64,000 nucleotides of DNA, taken from NCBI GenBank assembly GCA_024233785.1, contig JACKPD010000007.1, positions 44,172 through 108,171 of the forward strand, given 5' to 3'. This DNA comes from Spirochaetales bacterium. GTDB lineage: Bacteria > Spirochaetota > Spirochaetia > CADAEX01. Positions 43,247 to 51,881 of this stretch are shown in pieces; the stretch's first letter is position 1, and every line of letters starts with the position of its first letter. A program made the position numbers and the translations under genes. Under the pieces are notes generated by a model. It was given only the letters and a program-made list of their open reading frames with translations, ran no database searches and had not been told where the DNA came from.

Positions 43247-44335
43247 ATGAGCGGAAAAGTAAAAATAAGAATTGAGAATCTTTCAAAAATTTGGGGAACA
43301 ACAAAAGCAATTGACAATCTTACCATGGATATCCATGAAGGGGATTTTCTTACCCTTCTCGGTCCTTCCGGCTGCGGCAAGACAACAACCTTAAGATCAA
43401 TTGCGGGACTTGAAAATCCTACAGAAGGAAAAATTACAATAAACGATAAGGTTGTTTTTTCCAAAAAGGATGAAATATATATAGATCCGGTCAAACGTGA
43501 TATCGGACTTATTTTCCAGTCATACGCACTATGGCCCCATATGACAGTAATGAAAAATGTAGCTTTCGGGCCGACAATCAAGAAACTTCCGAAGGATGAA
43601 GTTGAAAAACTTACAATGGATATCCTTGAAAAGGTACACCTTGAAAAACATGCACACAGATATCCAAACGAGCTTTCAGGCGGTCAGCAGCAGCGGGTAG
43701 CAATAGCGAGAATGCTTATTGCAAAACCCGGTATATTCCTTATGGATGAGCCGCTTTCAAACCTTGACGCGAAACTAAGGCTTGAGATGAGATCTGAAGT
43801 CAAAAGGCTTCACCAGGAAGCAGGAACTACAACTGTTTATGTAACACATGACCAGGAAGAAGCAATGACGATGTCTTCCCATATATGTATTATGAAAGAC
43901 GGTGTTATTCTTCAGAAAGATACACCAGAAATGCTTTACAGGAAACCGGCAGACCTGTTTGTGGCGGATTTTATAAGCAACCCTAAAATGAATTTCATTG
44001 ACGGCGAAGTTATAAGGGAAAACGGCAAAGCGCATGTAAATGCCAAAGGTTTTATCCTGCCGGTGGAATCTGACCTTATCGGTGACAGAAAACATGTAAA
44101 AGTAGCTTTCAGACCGGAAGACGCTGAATTAGATCAAAACGGTGTAGCGTTCAGGATTGAAACACAGCTTCCCACAGGTCCGGCACAGATCAACAACCTT
44201 ATCAATGAACACTGTACTGTAACTATGATAACCAAAAACTATATAAGGTCAAAACCGGGAGAAACAATCAAAATTGGAATAAAACCGGACTGCCATAATA
44301 TTTTTGATATTGGAACGGGAAAAAGAATTTTTTAG
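43247..44335 (+). CDS. ABC transporter ATP-binding protein (FbpC/PotA-like)
   Basis: A 362-residue ATPase. Walker A 'GPSGCGKTTT' is at ~38-47, the signature 'LSGGQQQR' at ~144, Walker B 'IFLMDEPLSNLD' at ~163, and the switch His in 'VTHDQEEA' at ~204. The C-terminal ~120 residues form a TOBE-type regulatory domain ('VKVAFRPEDAEL'). It powers the permease encoded 3 bp upstream. GGAG precedes the ATG. Confidence 0.94.
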   Translation: MSGKVKIRIENLSKIWGTTKAIDNLTMDIHEGDFLTLLGPSGCGKTTTLRSIAGLENPTEGKITINDKVVFSKKDEIYIDPVKRDIGLIFQSYALWPHMTVMKNVAFGPTIKKLPKDEVEKLTMDILEKVHLEKHAHRYPNELSGGQQQRVAIARMLIAKPGIFLMDEPLSNLDAKLRLEMRSEVKRLHQEAGTTTVYVTHDQEEAMTMSSHICIMKDGVILQKDTPEMLYRKPADLFVADFISNPKMNFIDGEVIRENGKAHVNAKGFILPVESDLIGDRKHVKVAFRPEDAELDQNGVAFRIETQLPTGPAQINNLINEHCTVTMITKNYIRSKPGETIKIGIKPDCHNIFDIGTGKRIF

Positions 44336-44405
44336 ATAAATTATTTTTCTGAAAACCGGCTAATCAGCTGTCAGCTGCTGCCGGAAAAAAACAAAGGGGA
44401 ATTGA

Positions 44406-45590
44406 ATGAAAAAAACACTGTTAATCGTATTAATCCTTCTCATCGGCTCAGCAATGCTGTTTGCCGGAGGAGCAAAGGAACAGTCAGCTTCAAAGATGGA
44501 TCCTGCAATTGATGCATGGCTGAAACAGGCCCAGCTCGGTCCTTACCAGCCTGCTACTGAAAACTGGGATGAAATTATCAAGGCAGCCCAGGCAGAAGGT
44601 GAAATTGTACTTTACGCTGATACTTCCAGAATTTCTAAATTCCAGGAAGCTTTTGAAAAGGAATACGGAGTTAAAATTGTTTATTCCGATATCGGCGCCG
44701 CTGAAATCAAGGAAAAACTGAAAAAACTCCAGGATTCAAAGATTTATGAAGTAGATGTTATTACCTGCGGCGATACACCTGAGCTTTACGCTGAATTCGT
44801 GGACTTCAACAGGCTGTTCAAATATGTTCCAAGAGATGTTGAAGCAGTTATGTTCGACCAGTTCAAGAATGAAAAACTCGGCATACAGAGGCTCGGCGGT
44901 AAAATGATCGCATACAACACCGAAGTATACTCCGAATGCCCAGTAGATTCATGGTGGGACTTAACCAGACCTGAGTGGAAAGGAAAACTTATCATGAAGG
45001 ACCCGATGCTCGGCGGTTCGGACATGAACAACATGGCGATGTTTATTATGCATGCCGATGAAATGGAAAAAGCGTACAAAGAAGAATTTGGCAAAAAAAT
45101 TGTTTTAAGCAAAGACTGCCCCACTGCAGGACATGAGTTTATAAAACAGCTGCTTAAAAATGACATTATATTCGAGAAGGGCGGAAACGACGCAATTGAG
45201 GGAGTCGGAGCGAAAGGACAGAAGAACCCGCCTCTCGGGATAATAAGCCCGTCAAAAATGAGGGTGGCGGAAGAACAAGGACTAAATGCGGCACTTGCAT
45301 GGGACGTAAAACCGTTCTCAACATTCCTGAACCAGACCGCTGTTGCAGTCCCCGTATACGCAAAGCATCCCAATGCTGCCAAGCTGTTTATCAAATATTT
45401 TTACGGTGATGAAAAAGGCGGACTTGGTTTCAAGCCCTATAACACAATCGGAAACTGGTCGATAAGAAAAGATGTTAAAGTGCCTGAGGGACAGAAACCA
45501 TTTCAGGAAATCAACGCATGGAAAGAAGACGGTGACTGGCTCTACAACAACGTTATTATATTCAGGGATTTCTGGATGAAGAATATGTAA
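44406..45590 (+). CDS. ABC transporter extracellular solute-binding protein (type 1/FbpA-AfuA-like)
   Basis: A 394-residue binding protein. The N-terminus is a signal peptide ending 'AMLFAGGAKEQ', a form common in Treponema. Family segments are 'AAQAEGEIVLYADTSRISKFQEAFEKEYGV', 'YEVDVITCGDTPELYAEF', 'MIAYNTEVYSE', 'WWDLTRPEWKGKLIMKDP' and 'AVPVYAKHPNAAKLFIKYF' (in outline). The paired Tyr of iron-binding FbpA is not seen, so the ligand need not be ferric iron; AfuA-like proteins bind sugar phosphates. Order permease-ATPase-SBP is unusual; the SBP follows after 70 bp and may have its own higher expression. A terminator follows. Confidence 0.92.
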   Translation: MKKTLLIVLILLIGSAMLFAGGAKEQSASKMDPAIDAWLKQAQLGPYQPATENWDEIIKAAQAEGEIVLYADTSRISKFQEAFEKEYGVKIVYSDIGAAEIKEKLKKLQDSKIYEVDVITCGDTPELYAEFVDFNRLFKYVPRDVEAVMFDQFKNEKLGIQRLGGKMIAYNTEVYSECPVDSWWDLTRPEWKGKLIMKDPMLGGSDMNNMAMFIMHADEMEKAYKEEFGKKIVLSKDCPTAGHEFIKQLLKNDIIFEKGGNDAIEGVGAKGQKNPPLGIISPSKMRVAEEQGLNAALAWDVKPFSTFLNQTAVAVPVYAKHPNAAKLFIKYFYGDEKGGLGFKPYNTIGNWSIRKDVKVPEGQKPFQEINAWKEDGDWLYNNVIIFRDFWMKNM

Positions 45591-45618
45591 TTCACTGCCC
45601 TGGATTTATCCAATATTC

Positions 45619-45651
45619 GGCCTGGTTAATATGATCAGGCCTTTTTCTTTT
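45619..45651 (+). terminator. Rho-independent terminator of the Fbp-like operon
   Basis: GGCCTGGT (45619-45626) pairs with ATCAGGCC (45634-45641), one G-T wobble, followed by TTTTTCTTTT. It stands 29 bp after the binding-protein stop. Confidence 0.88.
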
Positions 45652-45691
45652 CAAGGGGAAATTATAGAAACATCCAAGGCTGGTATTGATT

Positions 45692-46441
45692 ATGATTCAC
45701 GGATATTTTGATTCTAAAAATATTGATTTCATTTTTTTTGACAAGGGAGGTACCTTAGGGTTTGTAAAGGAAAATCCTCAGAGCAGTCTGGAAAAAATCA
45801 GAAAACTGACGGATTTCCTGGGATATAAAAACACCCCGGAGGATTTCTGGAAAATACTGCAGGAAAGAAATAAAAAACTTAAAGACTGGAGCTTTGCAAA
45901 CTGCTATGAGGAAACAGTTGAGGATATGTGCAGGAAGTGGCTTTTTTTTGATGCGCCGCTGGCCGATAAAATCGAGAATAACGCAGATGAGCTTGTAAAA
46001 ATAAATTCGCAGATAAAGGGAGACCGCCTGATGTACCCTGAGGCGGCACCAGTTATCTGGGAGCTCAACAGAAGAGGATACAGAACAGGGCTAATCAGTA
46101 ATACCGTCAGCCCCACTATGGTGCCTGAAGAACTTAAATCGGCAGATATCTGGGATGAGATGGAAGTCGTTATTCTCTCTGCGGAAGTGCGGATAAAAAA
46201 ACCGGCTCCTCAAATATTTCTCATGGGATGCAGAAAAGCCGGTATTGCACCGGAAAGATGCGTCTATATCGGTGACCAGCCCAACCGTGATGTTGAAGGA
46301 TCCCGCAGGGCGGGTTTCGCGGGTGTTGTTCTTTTAAAGACAGAAGCATGGGATCCTGAAAAAGACAAAGGAGAGCTAAGGGCTCCTGACGCGGTAGTGG
46401 ACAGTCTTACGGAACTTCTTGATATTTTTCCATGCAGATAA
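45692..46441 (+). CDS. HAD-superfamily hydrolase with variant motif I
   Basis: A 249-residue HAD protein with a helical cap (~25-95). Motif I is 'FFDKGGTLG': nucleophile Asp17 is present but the usual second Asp (DxD) is Gly19. Motif II is 'GLISNT', motif III Lys in 'RIKKPAPQIF' and motif IV 'YIGDQPNRDVEG'. Without the general acid/base Asp, phosphatase activity may be weak or the chemistry different. It follows the ABC operon after a terminator. The ATG at 45692 is preferred to a TTG at 45686; both have only a weak AAGG ahead. A bidirectional terminator follows. Confidence 0.88.
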   Translation: MIHGYFDSKNIDFIFFDKGGTLGFVKENPQSSLEKIRKLTDFLGYKNTPEDFWKILQERNKKLKDWSFANCYEETVEDMCRKWLFFDAPLADKIENNADELVKINSQIKGDRLMYPEAAPVIWELNRRGYRTGLISNTVSPTMVPEELKSADIWDEMEVVILSAEVRIKKPAPQIFLMGCRKAGIAPERCVYIGDQPNRDVEGSRRAGFAGVVLLKTEAWDPEKDKGELRAPDAVVDSLTELLDIFPCR

Positions 46442-46463
46442 CAAGCTGCAAGCATATGTATAT

Positions 46464-46500
46464 AAAATGGGAAGGACTTTTTAAGTTCTTCCCATTTTTA
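46464..46500. terminator. Bidirectional terminator between convergent HAD and phosphoesterase genes
   Basis: Stem AAAATGGGAAGGAC (46464-46477) with GTTCTTCCCATTTT (46485-46498), one G-T wobble, and A- and T-runs at its ends. It serves the plus-strand HAD gene and the minus-strand phosphoesterase gene. Confidence 0.85.
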
Positions 46501-46540
46501 TGGGGACTGAGGCCCCCTATTTATTTAACTCTTAAAATAA

Positions 46541-47635
46541 TCATTTAAAATCAAGGTTTGCCTTCATCATTGAGGTTCCTTCGTAGAATTCAAGGTATTT
46601 GGCGTCCCCTTCCGGAGTCATTGTATGATCAGCGTCTCTCCACCATTTGTTGGCCAGGAAGTTCTTCTTTACCAGTTCATGCCATTCCGCTGGAACCGGA
46701 ACATCTTTTGCCTCATAGCTTAACCCTTTTGGTGAAATATTATACAAAGTATATCTCATCGGGTAGCTTGTAAGAGGTGCGTTTGTAATATGATAAACCC
46801 CGTCAACATTCTGATACCTGGTAGAAATATGGTGATGTCCTGAAAGAACTGCCTTTACACCGTATTTCTTATAGAGAGCCTGGACTTCTTCCCCGTTCTC
46901 AAGCTTGAACCAGCTCCAGTAATTATGATTTGTTTTGTCCCCCTCCGCAAAGGGTACAGTTCCGTGGTGCTGCATTACTATGACGGTTTTACCCTTGTTC
47001 GCCGCAAGTGTTTTCTCAAGCCATACCATCTGGGCAGGATCTATGCTGCCGCTAAAATCAGCCATTCCTGCTACCGGGTCCCAGATCTGAAGATGTGTGG
47101 AATCAAGCGCTACAAGGACAAGGCCGTCCGCGAGTTCCCTTGAGTAATATGTCCTTCCAGGCTCCATTCCGCCGCCATACATACCTGTAAAAGTATTTGA
47201 AACAGCATATTTTGATACGCCGACTGGCTGATCTTTATCGTTGTGTCTGATCGGACTTGAATCATGGTTTCCGAGAATAACAAAATAAGGGACATTAAGC
47301 CTTGATAAAACTTCTTTTGTCTTGTCAATGTTCCAGGGTTCTGCGTCTACGGTCAGGTCGCCTGTCACGAGGACAAAATCAAGATCAGGGTCTTTATTAA
47401 ATTCCTCAACAGTTTTTTCAAGTATGCTTACTGTCTTAAGACCAAGCCTGTAGCCGTCTGAATTACCCTTCTGTTCGGGAAGCACAAGGTGGATGTCTGA
47501 AATTACAGCGAATTTCAGGTTGTCAAACGCAGGAAGTTTATCCATAGCATCGCCTTTCTCCTTTCCCCCTCCTGCAAAAAGCAGGGGAACAATCATCAGA
47601 ACAATTACCAGAAAAAACAATTGTTTCTTTATCAT
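46541..47635 (-). CDS. Secreted calcineurin-like metallophosphoesterase
   Basis: A 364-residue protein with a signal sequence ending 'LLFAGGGKEKG', similar to that of the ABC binding protein nearby. All metal motifs of the family are present: 'AVISDIHL', 'VTGDLTVD', 'ILGNHDSSP', 'VMQHHGT' and 'LSGHHHIS'. It should be a dimetal phosphomono- or diesterase in the periplasm. The neighbouring Fbp/Afu-like importer and HAD protein suggest use of organophosphates, but it is on the opposite strand with its own promoter, so this is inference. AAGGAGA precedes the ATG. Confidence 0.92.
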   Translation of the reverse strand: MIKKQLFFLVIVLMIVPLLFAGGGKEKGDAMDKLPAFDNLKFAVISDIHLVLPEQKGNSDGYRLGLKTVSILEKTVEEFNKDPDLDFVLVTGDLTVDAEPWNIDKTKEVLSRLNVPYFVILGNHDSSPIRHNDKDQPVGVSKYAVSNTFTGMYGGGMEPGRTYYSRELADGLVLVALDSTHLQIWDPVAGMADFSGSIDPAQMVWLEKTLAANKGKTVIVMQHHGTVPFAEGDKTNHNYWSWFKLENGEEVQALYKKYGVKAVLSGHHHISTRYQNVDGVYHITNAPLTSYPMRYTLYNISPKGLSYEAKDVPVPAEWHELVKKNFLANKWWRDADHTMTPEGDAKYLEFYEGTSMMKANLDFK

Positions 47636-47796
47636 ATTTTCTCCTTATTTGAATTATCCTATATTATAGAATCAGGATTTCTCTAAATACAAGAAAAATA
47701 TTTTTTTCAGAAATTTTTGTTCCGGATTTAAAAAAGTAAATCAGGGCCGCCGCTATAAAGAGAACCATGCGGCAGCCGGGTATTATTCAGTATAAG

Positions 47797-48873
47797 TTAA
47801 AGGCCCCATTTCTCGGTCAGGTATGCCTCAATCTGGGTACGTCTTTCATCGGAAAGGGCGGTGCTGAAATAAAGCACTTCCGCGATGTCTCCGACAAAAC
47901 TGTTGTTTGCTGTAAGAGAACCAAGATAAAGGCGGTTAATTGTAGGATTTGTTGCGGCGACATTGATATTGTCAACCTGCTCAGTACCGTTGAGCCATAT
48001 TTTCAGCTTGTCCGCGACAACGGCCTGAGTCATATCGCAGACGGAGCTCAGCATGTTTGTCTGTCCAAAAAGGACCGGGAATGGGGAAGCGTTATATGCT
48101 GAATACTGGTAGAACCTTAGCTGCTGCCCCGGCGCCAGGTGGTATAAAACCGGAAAAGAATTTGTTCCGCCGTTCCGCGCTCCCAGGATATAGCTTGCCG
48201 CTATATAACTGTTTACCCTGAATACAATAAAAAAAGTTATTTGAGACTGTGCAACCCCGAATCCTGAGCCGGTTGTCAATGCGGTATTAAAAAGAGAATC
48301 TGTATTATCTACAAACCTTACTACCGGCCTTCCGTTTAGGCTGTCTGCTACATACCTGGGTTTGTTTGCTTCTGTAGCCTGGGCAAGGACATTCCCCACT
48401 GTACCTGAATCGGTCCAGGATGCGACAGCATCAAACGAGTTAAGCCCTGTTATTGCATCAGCCTTCAGCCAGAGCATATTGTCAGCAAGGATTTCGATAT
48501 TATGTATTGTTTTTTCAGCAGTTCTTGTCTCTACATATTCATCCTTGGAGCCGTAGCACCTTACAACTGTATTTCCGGCAACTGAAGGGGCTGTATAAGT
48601 TACAGTTACCCCTTCTCCGTCAATAGTCCCTCCTGTTGTTTCCCAGTAATAGGTGTATCCGCTTTCAGGATTGCTTACCTGCAGCTGCAGCGTATTATCC
48701 GCATCAACAAAGGCATAACTTATTCCCTCAATAACAGAAATTGCCGGCGCTACCCTGTCGCTGAGAATAGCCTCATTTACACCCAGCATATCATCAGCTA
48801 TTGAACACCCGAATGCGGAAATTATCCCAGCAAGTGCAAATATTATTTTTATTTTTACTGTTGTTTTTTTCAT
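47797..48873 (-). CDS. LamG/concanavalin-like domain surface lipoprotein
   Basis: A 358-residue lipoprotein (lipobox 'SAFGC', Cys23). Residues ~45-125 look like an Ig/PKD-type domain ('NPESGYTYYWETTGGTIDG'), and ~130-358 form a LamG-like jelly roll ('NMLWLKADAITGLNS', 'QITFFIVFRVNSYI') ending in 'FVGDIAEVLYFSTALSDERRTQIEAYLTEKWGL' in outline, the usual C-terminal pattern. It probably binds a polysaccharide or protein ligand outside the cell or in the periplasm. The ATG overlaps the stop of the YD-GYP gene by 4 bp (ATGA), so the two products are made together. Confidence 0.9.
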   Translation of the reverse strand: MKKTTVKIKIIFALAGIISAFGCSIADDMLGVNEAILSDRVAPAISVIEGISYAFVDADNTLQLQVSNPESGYTYYWETTGGTIDGEGVTVTYTAPSVAGNTVVRCYGSKDEYVETRTAEKTIHNIEILADNMLWLKADAITGLNSFDAVASWTDSGTVGNVLAQATEANKPRYVADSLNGRPVVRFVDNTDSLFNTALTTGSGFGVAQSQITFFIVFRVNSYIAASYILGARNGGTNSFPVLYHLAPGQQLRFYQYSAYNASPFPVLFGQTNMLSSVCDMTQAVVADKLKIWLNGTEQVDNINVAATNPTINRLYLGSLTANNSFVGDIAEVLYFSTALSDERRTQIEAYLTEKWGL

Positions 48874-50507
48874 ATTACGTTTGACAATGCCTCCAGTATT
48901 TTTTCATCATAAACACCTTTGTCCTCAATGAGTTTTTTAAAGGCAGTTTCCTTGTCATAAATATCGCGGTAGGAGCGCTGGGATATAAGAGACACGTAAC
49001 TGTCTACGACCCTTATTACCCTTGCGATAAAAGGTATGTCCTTTTCTTTCAGGTTTTCCGGGTAGCCGCTGCCGTCCATGTTCTCATGGTGCTTTGTGAT
49101 ACCGTCGATAAAAATCTGTTTGTATTCCCTGTCAACAAAATGGATCATGTGGAGCCCTGATGTTGTGTGTTTTTTAACCAGTTCAAACTGCTCGTCAGTA
49201 AGTTTGGGTGAGTCGAGAAGAGCTGGATCAGTGCTTAAAAAGCCGATGTCATAAATAAGTCCAACAGCGTAATAGATCATCGATTCCCTTGTAGGCCGGC
49301 CCAGCAGCACTGATATTTTGTAGACAAGCTCAGCCGCGTTTTTTGAACAGTTTTTCCTGTGGGTAGCGCTGTCAATAGCCTCCCCGAATGCCTTGCACTG
49401 CTCAACAACAATTCTGAGTTTTTCCTTGTCATGGTCTTCAGGAGAAGGAAGCGCCCTGGCAGTGCTTTCCCCATGTTCGCCTGAGGATGTTCTGTCCTCA
49501 ATCCTGTATACCGCGTCAGCTACATCGCTCATGACAGGAGAAGGGAGGGCATCGTATGACCTTACGGGAGCCATCTCTGCGTACTTCATGAATGTTTCCT
49601 GCTGCCTGCGTGAATTCCGGTAGGAAACTATGAAGAGAATTATTACAGCGGCAAGCATCGCGATAAAGATAGCGCCGATTACTACAGTAACTATAATTAC
49701 AATCCGCATGTTTCCCTGCGTCTCCTTGTCCCTCATGGTTATGAAAGACTGCATTACTGTATTAATCTGTTCTTTTGAACTGCTTTCCGCTTCCATTCTT
49801 TCCTTTACTATCTGCTCCTGTATCCTTATGAAATTTTCCTGCTCAGCCCTTTTTGCGGCTTCATCCTGTTTCCTTCTGGCCGCTTCAGCTTCAAGGACCC
49901 TCTCTGTCTCCCGTTTTCTCTCGGCAAGCAGTCTTTCGCTTTCAATCTTCCGCTCCTGGGCAATCCTCTCCATTTCCTTTCTCTGCGCCTCGGCTATCCT
50001 GTCAAGCTCCTTTCTCCGCTCTTCTTCAAGGCGCGCTGTCTCCATGCGCAGTTTTTCATCCGCAGCCCTTTTAAGGTCTTCAAGTTCCTGTGTCTTTCTC
50101 TTTTCCTCTGCCATTGCCAGTTTAAGTTCTTCCTCACGCTTTACTGCAGCTATATACTCATCATTCTTCAGCTTGAGTTCATTAATCCTGGATGAGGATG
50201 CCGCAATTTGCTTGAAATAGGGGTTACCAGAAGCAAAAGCGCTGAATTTATCATTGCTGTTACTGTCAGAAAGTCCTTTAAGGTAAGAATAATAAATATT
50301 TTCAGAAAGCTCCTTCTCTTCTTCAGGAAGTGCTGCAAAACTGTCATGGCTTTTAAGGACAAACTGTATTCGGGATAGAGCCTTGTCATAATCCTTGATA
50401 AGATAAAAAGCCCTGGCCTCATCTAGATACTTTGTATATATATCCTGTCCGTATAATAATGCAGAAACTGCCAAAAAAATCAGTATAAATCTGTTACTTT
50501 TTGCCAT
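48870..50507 (-). CDS. Inner-membrane periplasmic coiled-coil protein with degenerate HD-GYP domain
   Basis: A 545-residue protein. A signal/anchor is at 6-20, a TPR-like helical segment at ~22-100, a long Glu/Arg/Lys-rich coiled coil at ~105-250, a transmembrane helix at ~268-294, and a cytoplasmic HD-GYP-type domain at ~370-540. There the HD dyad is 'YDIGF' (His replaced by Tyr and the usual Lys by Phe), while 'KHTTSG', 'KHHENMDGSGYPENL' and 'RVVDSY' are kept. Hence the first metal ligand is missing and phosphodiesterase activity is doubtful. The ATG at 50507 follows GGGGA, inside the 3' end of the upstream barrel gene. The cytoplasmic output is coupled to a periplasmic rod. Confidence 0.88.
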   Translation of the reverse strand: MAKSNRFILIFLAVSALLYGQDIYTKYLDEARAFYLIKDYDKALSRIQFVLKSHDSFAALPEEEKELSENIYYSYLKGLSDSNSNDKFSAFASGNPYFKQIAASSSRINELKLKNDEYIAAVKREEELKLAMAEEKRKTQELEDLKRAADEKLRMETARLEEERRKELDRIAEAQRKEMERIAQERKIESERLLAERKRETERVLEAEAARRKQDEAAKRAEQENFIRIQEQIVKERMEAESSSKEQINTVMQSFITMRDKETQGNMRIVIIVTVVIGAIFIAMLAAVIILFIVSYRNSRRQQETFMKYAEMAPVRSYDALPSPVMSDVADAVYRIEDRTSSGEHGESTARALPSPEDHDKEKLRIVVEQCKAFGEAIDSATHRKNCSKNAAELVYKISVLLGRPTRESMIYYAVGLIYDIGFLSTDPALLDSPKLTDEQFELVKKHTTSGLHMIHFVDREYKQIFIDGITKHHENMDGSGYPENLKEKDIPFIARVIRVVDSYVSLISQRSYRDIYDKETAFKKLIEDKGVYDEKILEALSNVI

Positions 50508-51726
50508 AGTTGATCCCCGCCCCTGCAATAATCTGAAGTTTCAGGTTATTTTCAATATTGTTATCACCAAGAACAAAAGTTCCAGTCAGGTTGCTTTTCA
50601 CATAGAAGTCATATTTTTTATAATCTGGAAGGTCATACTTAAGACCCAGCTGGCTGTCAAATGCGCCGTCAAAATAAGAGGTCATGAAGCTTACAAGATA
50701 AAAATCAAAAATTCCGTTTAAATAAAACCTGTCAGTAAGCTGGTAGTCCCTAAGCCCTATTCCTAAAACCGGGGAAATAAGTGATGTGATATACATGTCT
50801 TCCCCGACATCCGAAGGATAGTTATATTTTGTCTGTGTGAGGCCGAGCCTTGCATAAACCGGCAGGTCTGTGGCAAGGAATTCACTGTTCGCGGCAATTT
50901 TCCATGAAAAAACCGACGCGCTTTCCGGATATATTTCAAGAAAATATGATTCAATGGAAAGATCAAGGCCGCCGGAATAACCGGCTTTGTAATAGAAGAC
51001 AGACCCGCCCAGCGATAATCCGTATCTGTAGCTTGTCTTGTTTTTATCATATACATCGCTGAAGAATCCCGATCTGTAAAGAATCAGGTCAATGGCTCCC
51101 AGTTCTCCCTTAAAAGTAAAATATCCCTTATCATTTTCAGTCCGGATATATTCTGAAACCGCCTTTTCAGCAGCAGTGTTTTTCTCTTCCTCAAGAGCCT
51201 TTGTAATCTCTTTAAGGCGCTCGTTTTCCTCTTTTATGCGCTGTTCTTCAAGAAGCCTCTGCTCCTCAGCCAGCCTTTCCTGCTCTTGTTCCTGTTTTAT
51301 CCGCTCTTCCTCGCGCTTTCTCTCTTCCTCGGCAAGCCTTTTCTCTTCAGCAAGCCGCTCTTCCTCGAGCTTTCTCGCCTCCTCGGCAAGCTTTTTTTCT
51401 TCTATCAGCCTCTTTTCCTTCTCCACTTTCTCAAGCGAAATATAAAGGTCCTGGGCCTCAACATTATCCAGGTTGTTAAGAAGAACCTGATCAAGAACAT
51501 TACCTGCAAAGCTGTAATTTCCGGCTATTATTGATTTTTTTACATTTTCAATAATGTAGGATTCTACCTTTTCAAATCCCTCCTGAGTGCTTTTCTCTGC
51601 AATAACAGCTTTTATCTCATCCGTATTTCCTGCTGAAAAAGCCCTGTCTATTCGGTCCTGCAATTCATCAGTATAGGAAGGCATAGCTAAGGCGGCAAGC
51701 ATGATAAAAAAAACGACTTTTCTCAT
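50494..51726 (-). CDS. Outer-membrane beta-barrel protein with periplasmic coiled coil
   Basis: A 410-residue protein. A signal peptide (~1-20) is followed by a helical segment (~20-100), a coiled coil of near-repeating 'EEERLAEEKR' units (~105-185) and a C-terminal ~220-residue part with alternating aromatic/hydrophobic strands ('YRYGLSLGGSVFYYKAGYSGGLDLSIESYF' in outline, 'KLQIIAGAGINYGKK'), which fits a barrel of about 8-12 strands. The downstream YD-GYP gene overlaps by 14 bp and has a similar helical head and coiled coil, so the two rods may meet in the periplasm. The ATG at 51726 has a weak ribosome site; a TTG at 51747 is the alternative. Confidence 0.8.
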   Translation of the reverse strand: MRKVVFFIMLAALAMPSYTDELQDRIDRAFSAGNTDEIKAVIAEKSTQEGFEKVESYIIENVKKSIIAGNYSFAGNVLDQVLLNNLDNVEAQDLYISLEKVEKEKRLIEEKKLAEEARKLEEERLAEEKRLAEEERKREEERIKQEQEQERLAEEQRLLEEQRIKEENERLKEITKALEEEKNTAAEKAVSEYIRTENDKGYFTFKGELGAIDLILYRSGFFSDVYDKNKTSYRYGLSLGGSVFYYKAGYSGGLDLSIESYFLEIYPESASVFSWKIAANSEFLATDLPVYARLGLTQTKYNYPSDVGEDMYITSLISPVLGIGLRDYQLTDRFYLNGIFDFYLVSFMTSYFDGAFDSQLGLKYDLPDYKKYDFYVKSNLTGTFVLGDNNIENNLKLQIIAGAGINYGKK

Positions 51727-51881
51727 GTATCGATTATCGGGGATCAAACGTATAAAATTAAGTATATAATGGTAATGGAGATATTCTTATTTTTATTAAA
51801 ATGTATCAATAATTATCCTGTTTATAAAACATAAAAAAGTATATATAATACCACTTAATCCTTTACCAAAGCAGCGGTTTA

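Noticed and set aside
44406..45590. Ferric-iron binding protein FbpA
   Set aside because: The general family fits, but the consecutive Tyr ligands typical of iron FbpA are not seen, so I left the ligand open.
49630..50220. Plus-strand 196-codon Ser-rich frame
   Set aside because: Antisense of the Glu/Arg-rich coiled coil of the YD-GYP protein, which produces long Ser/Leu-rich mirror frames.
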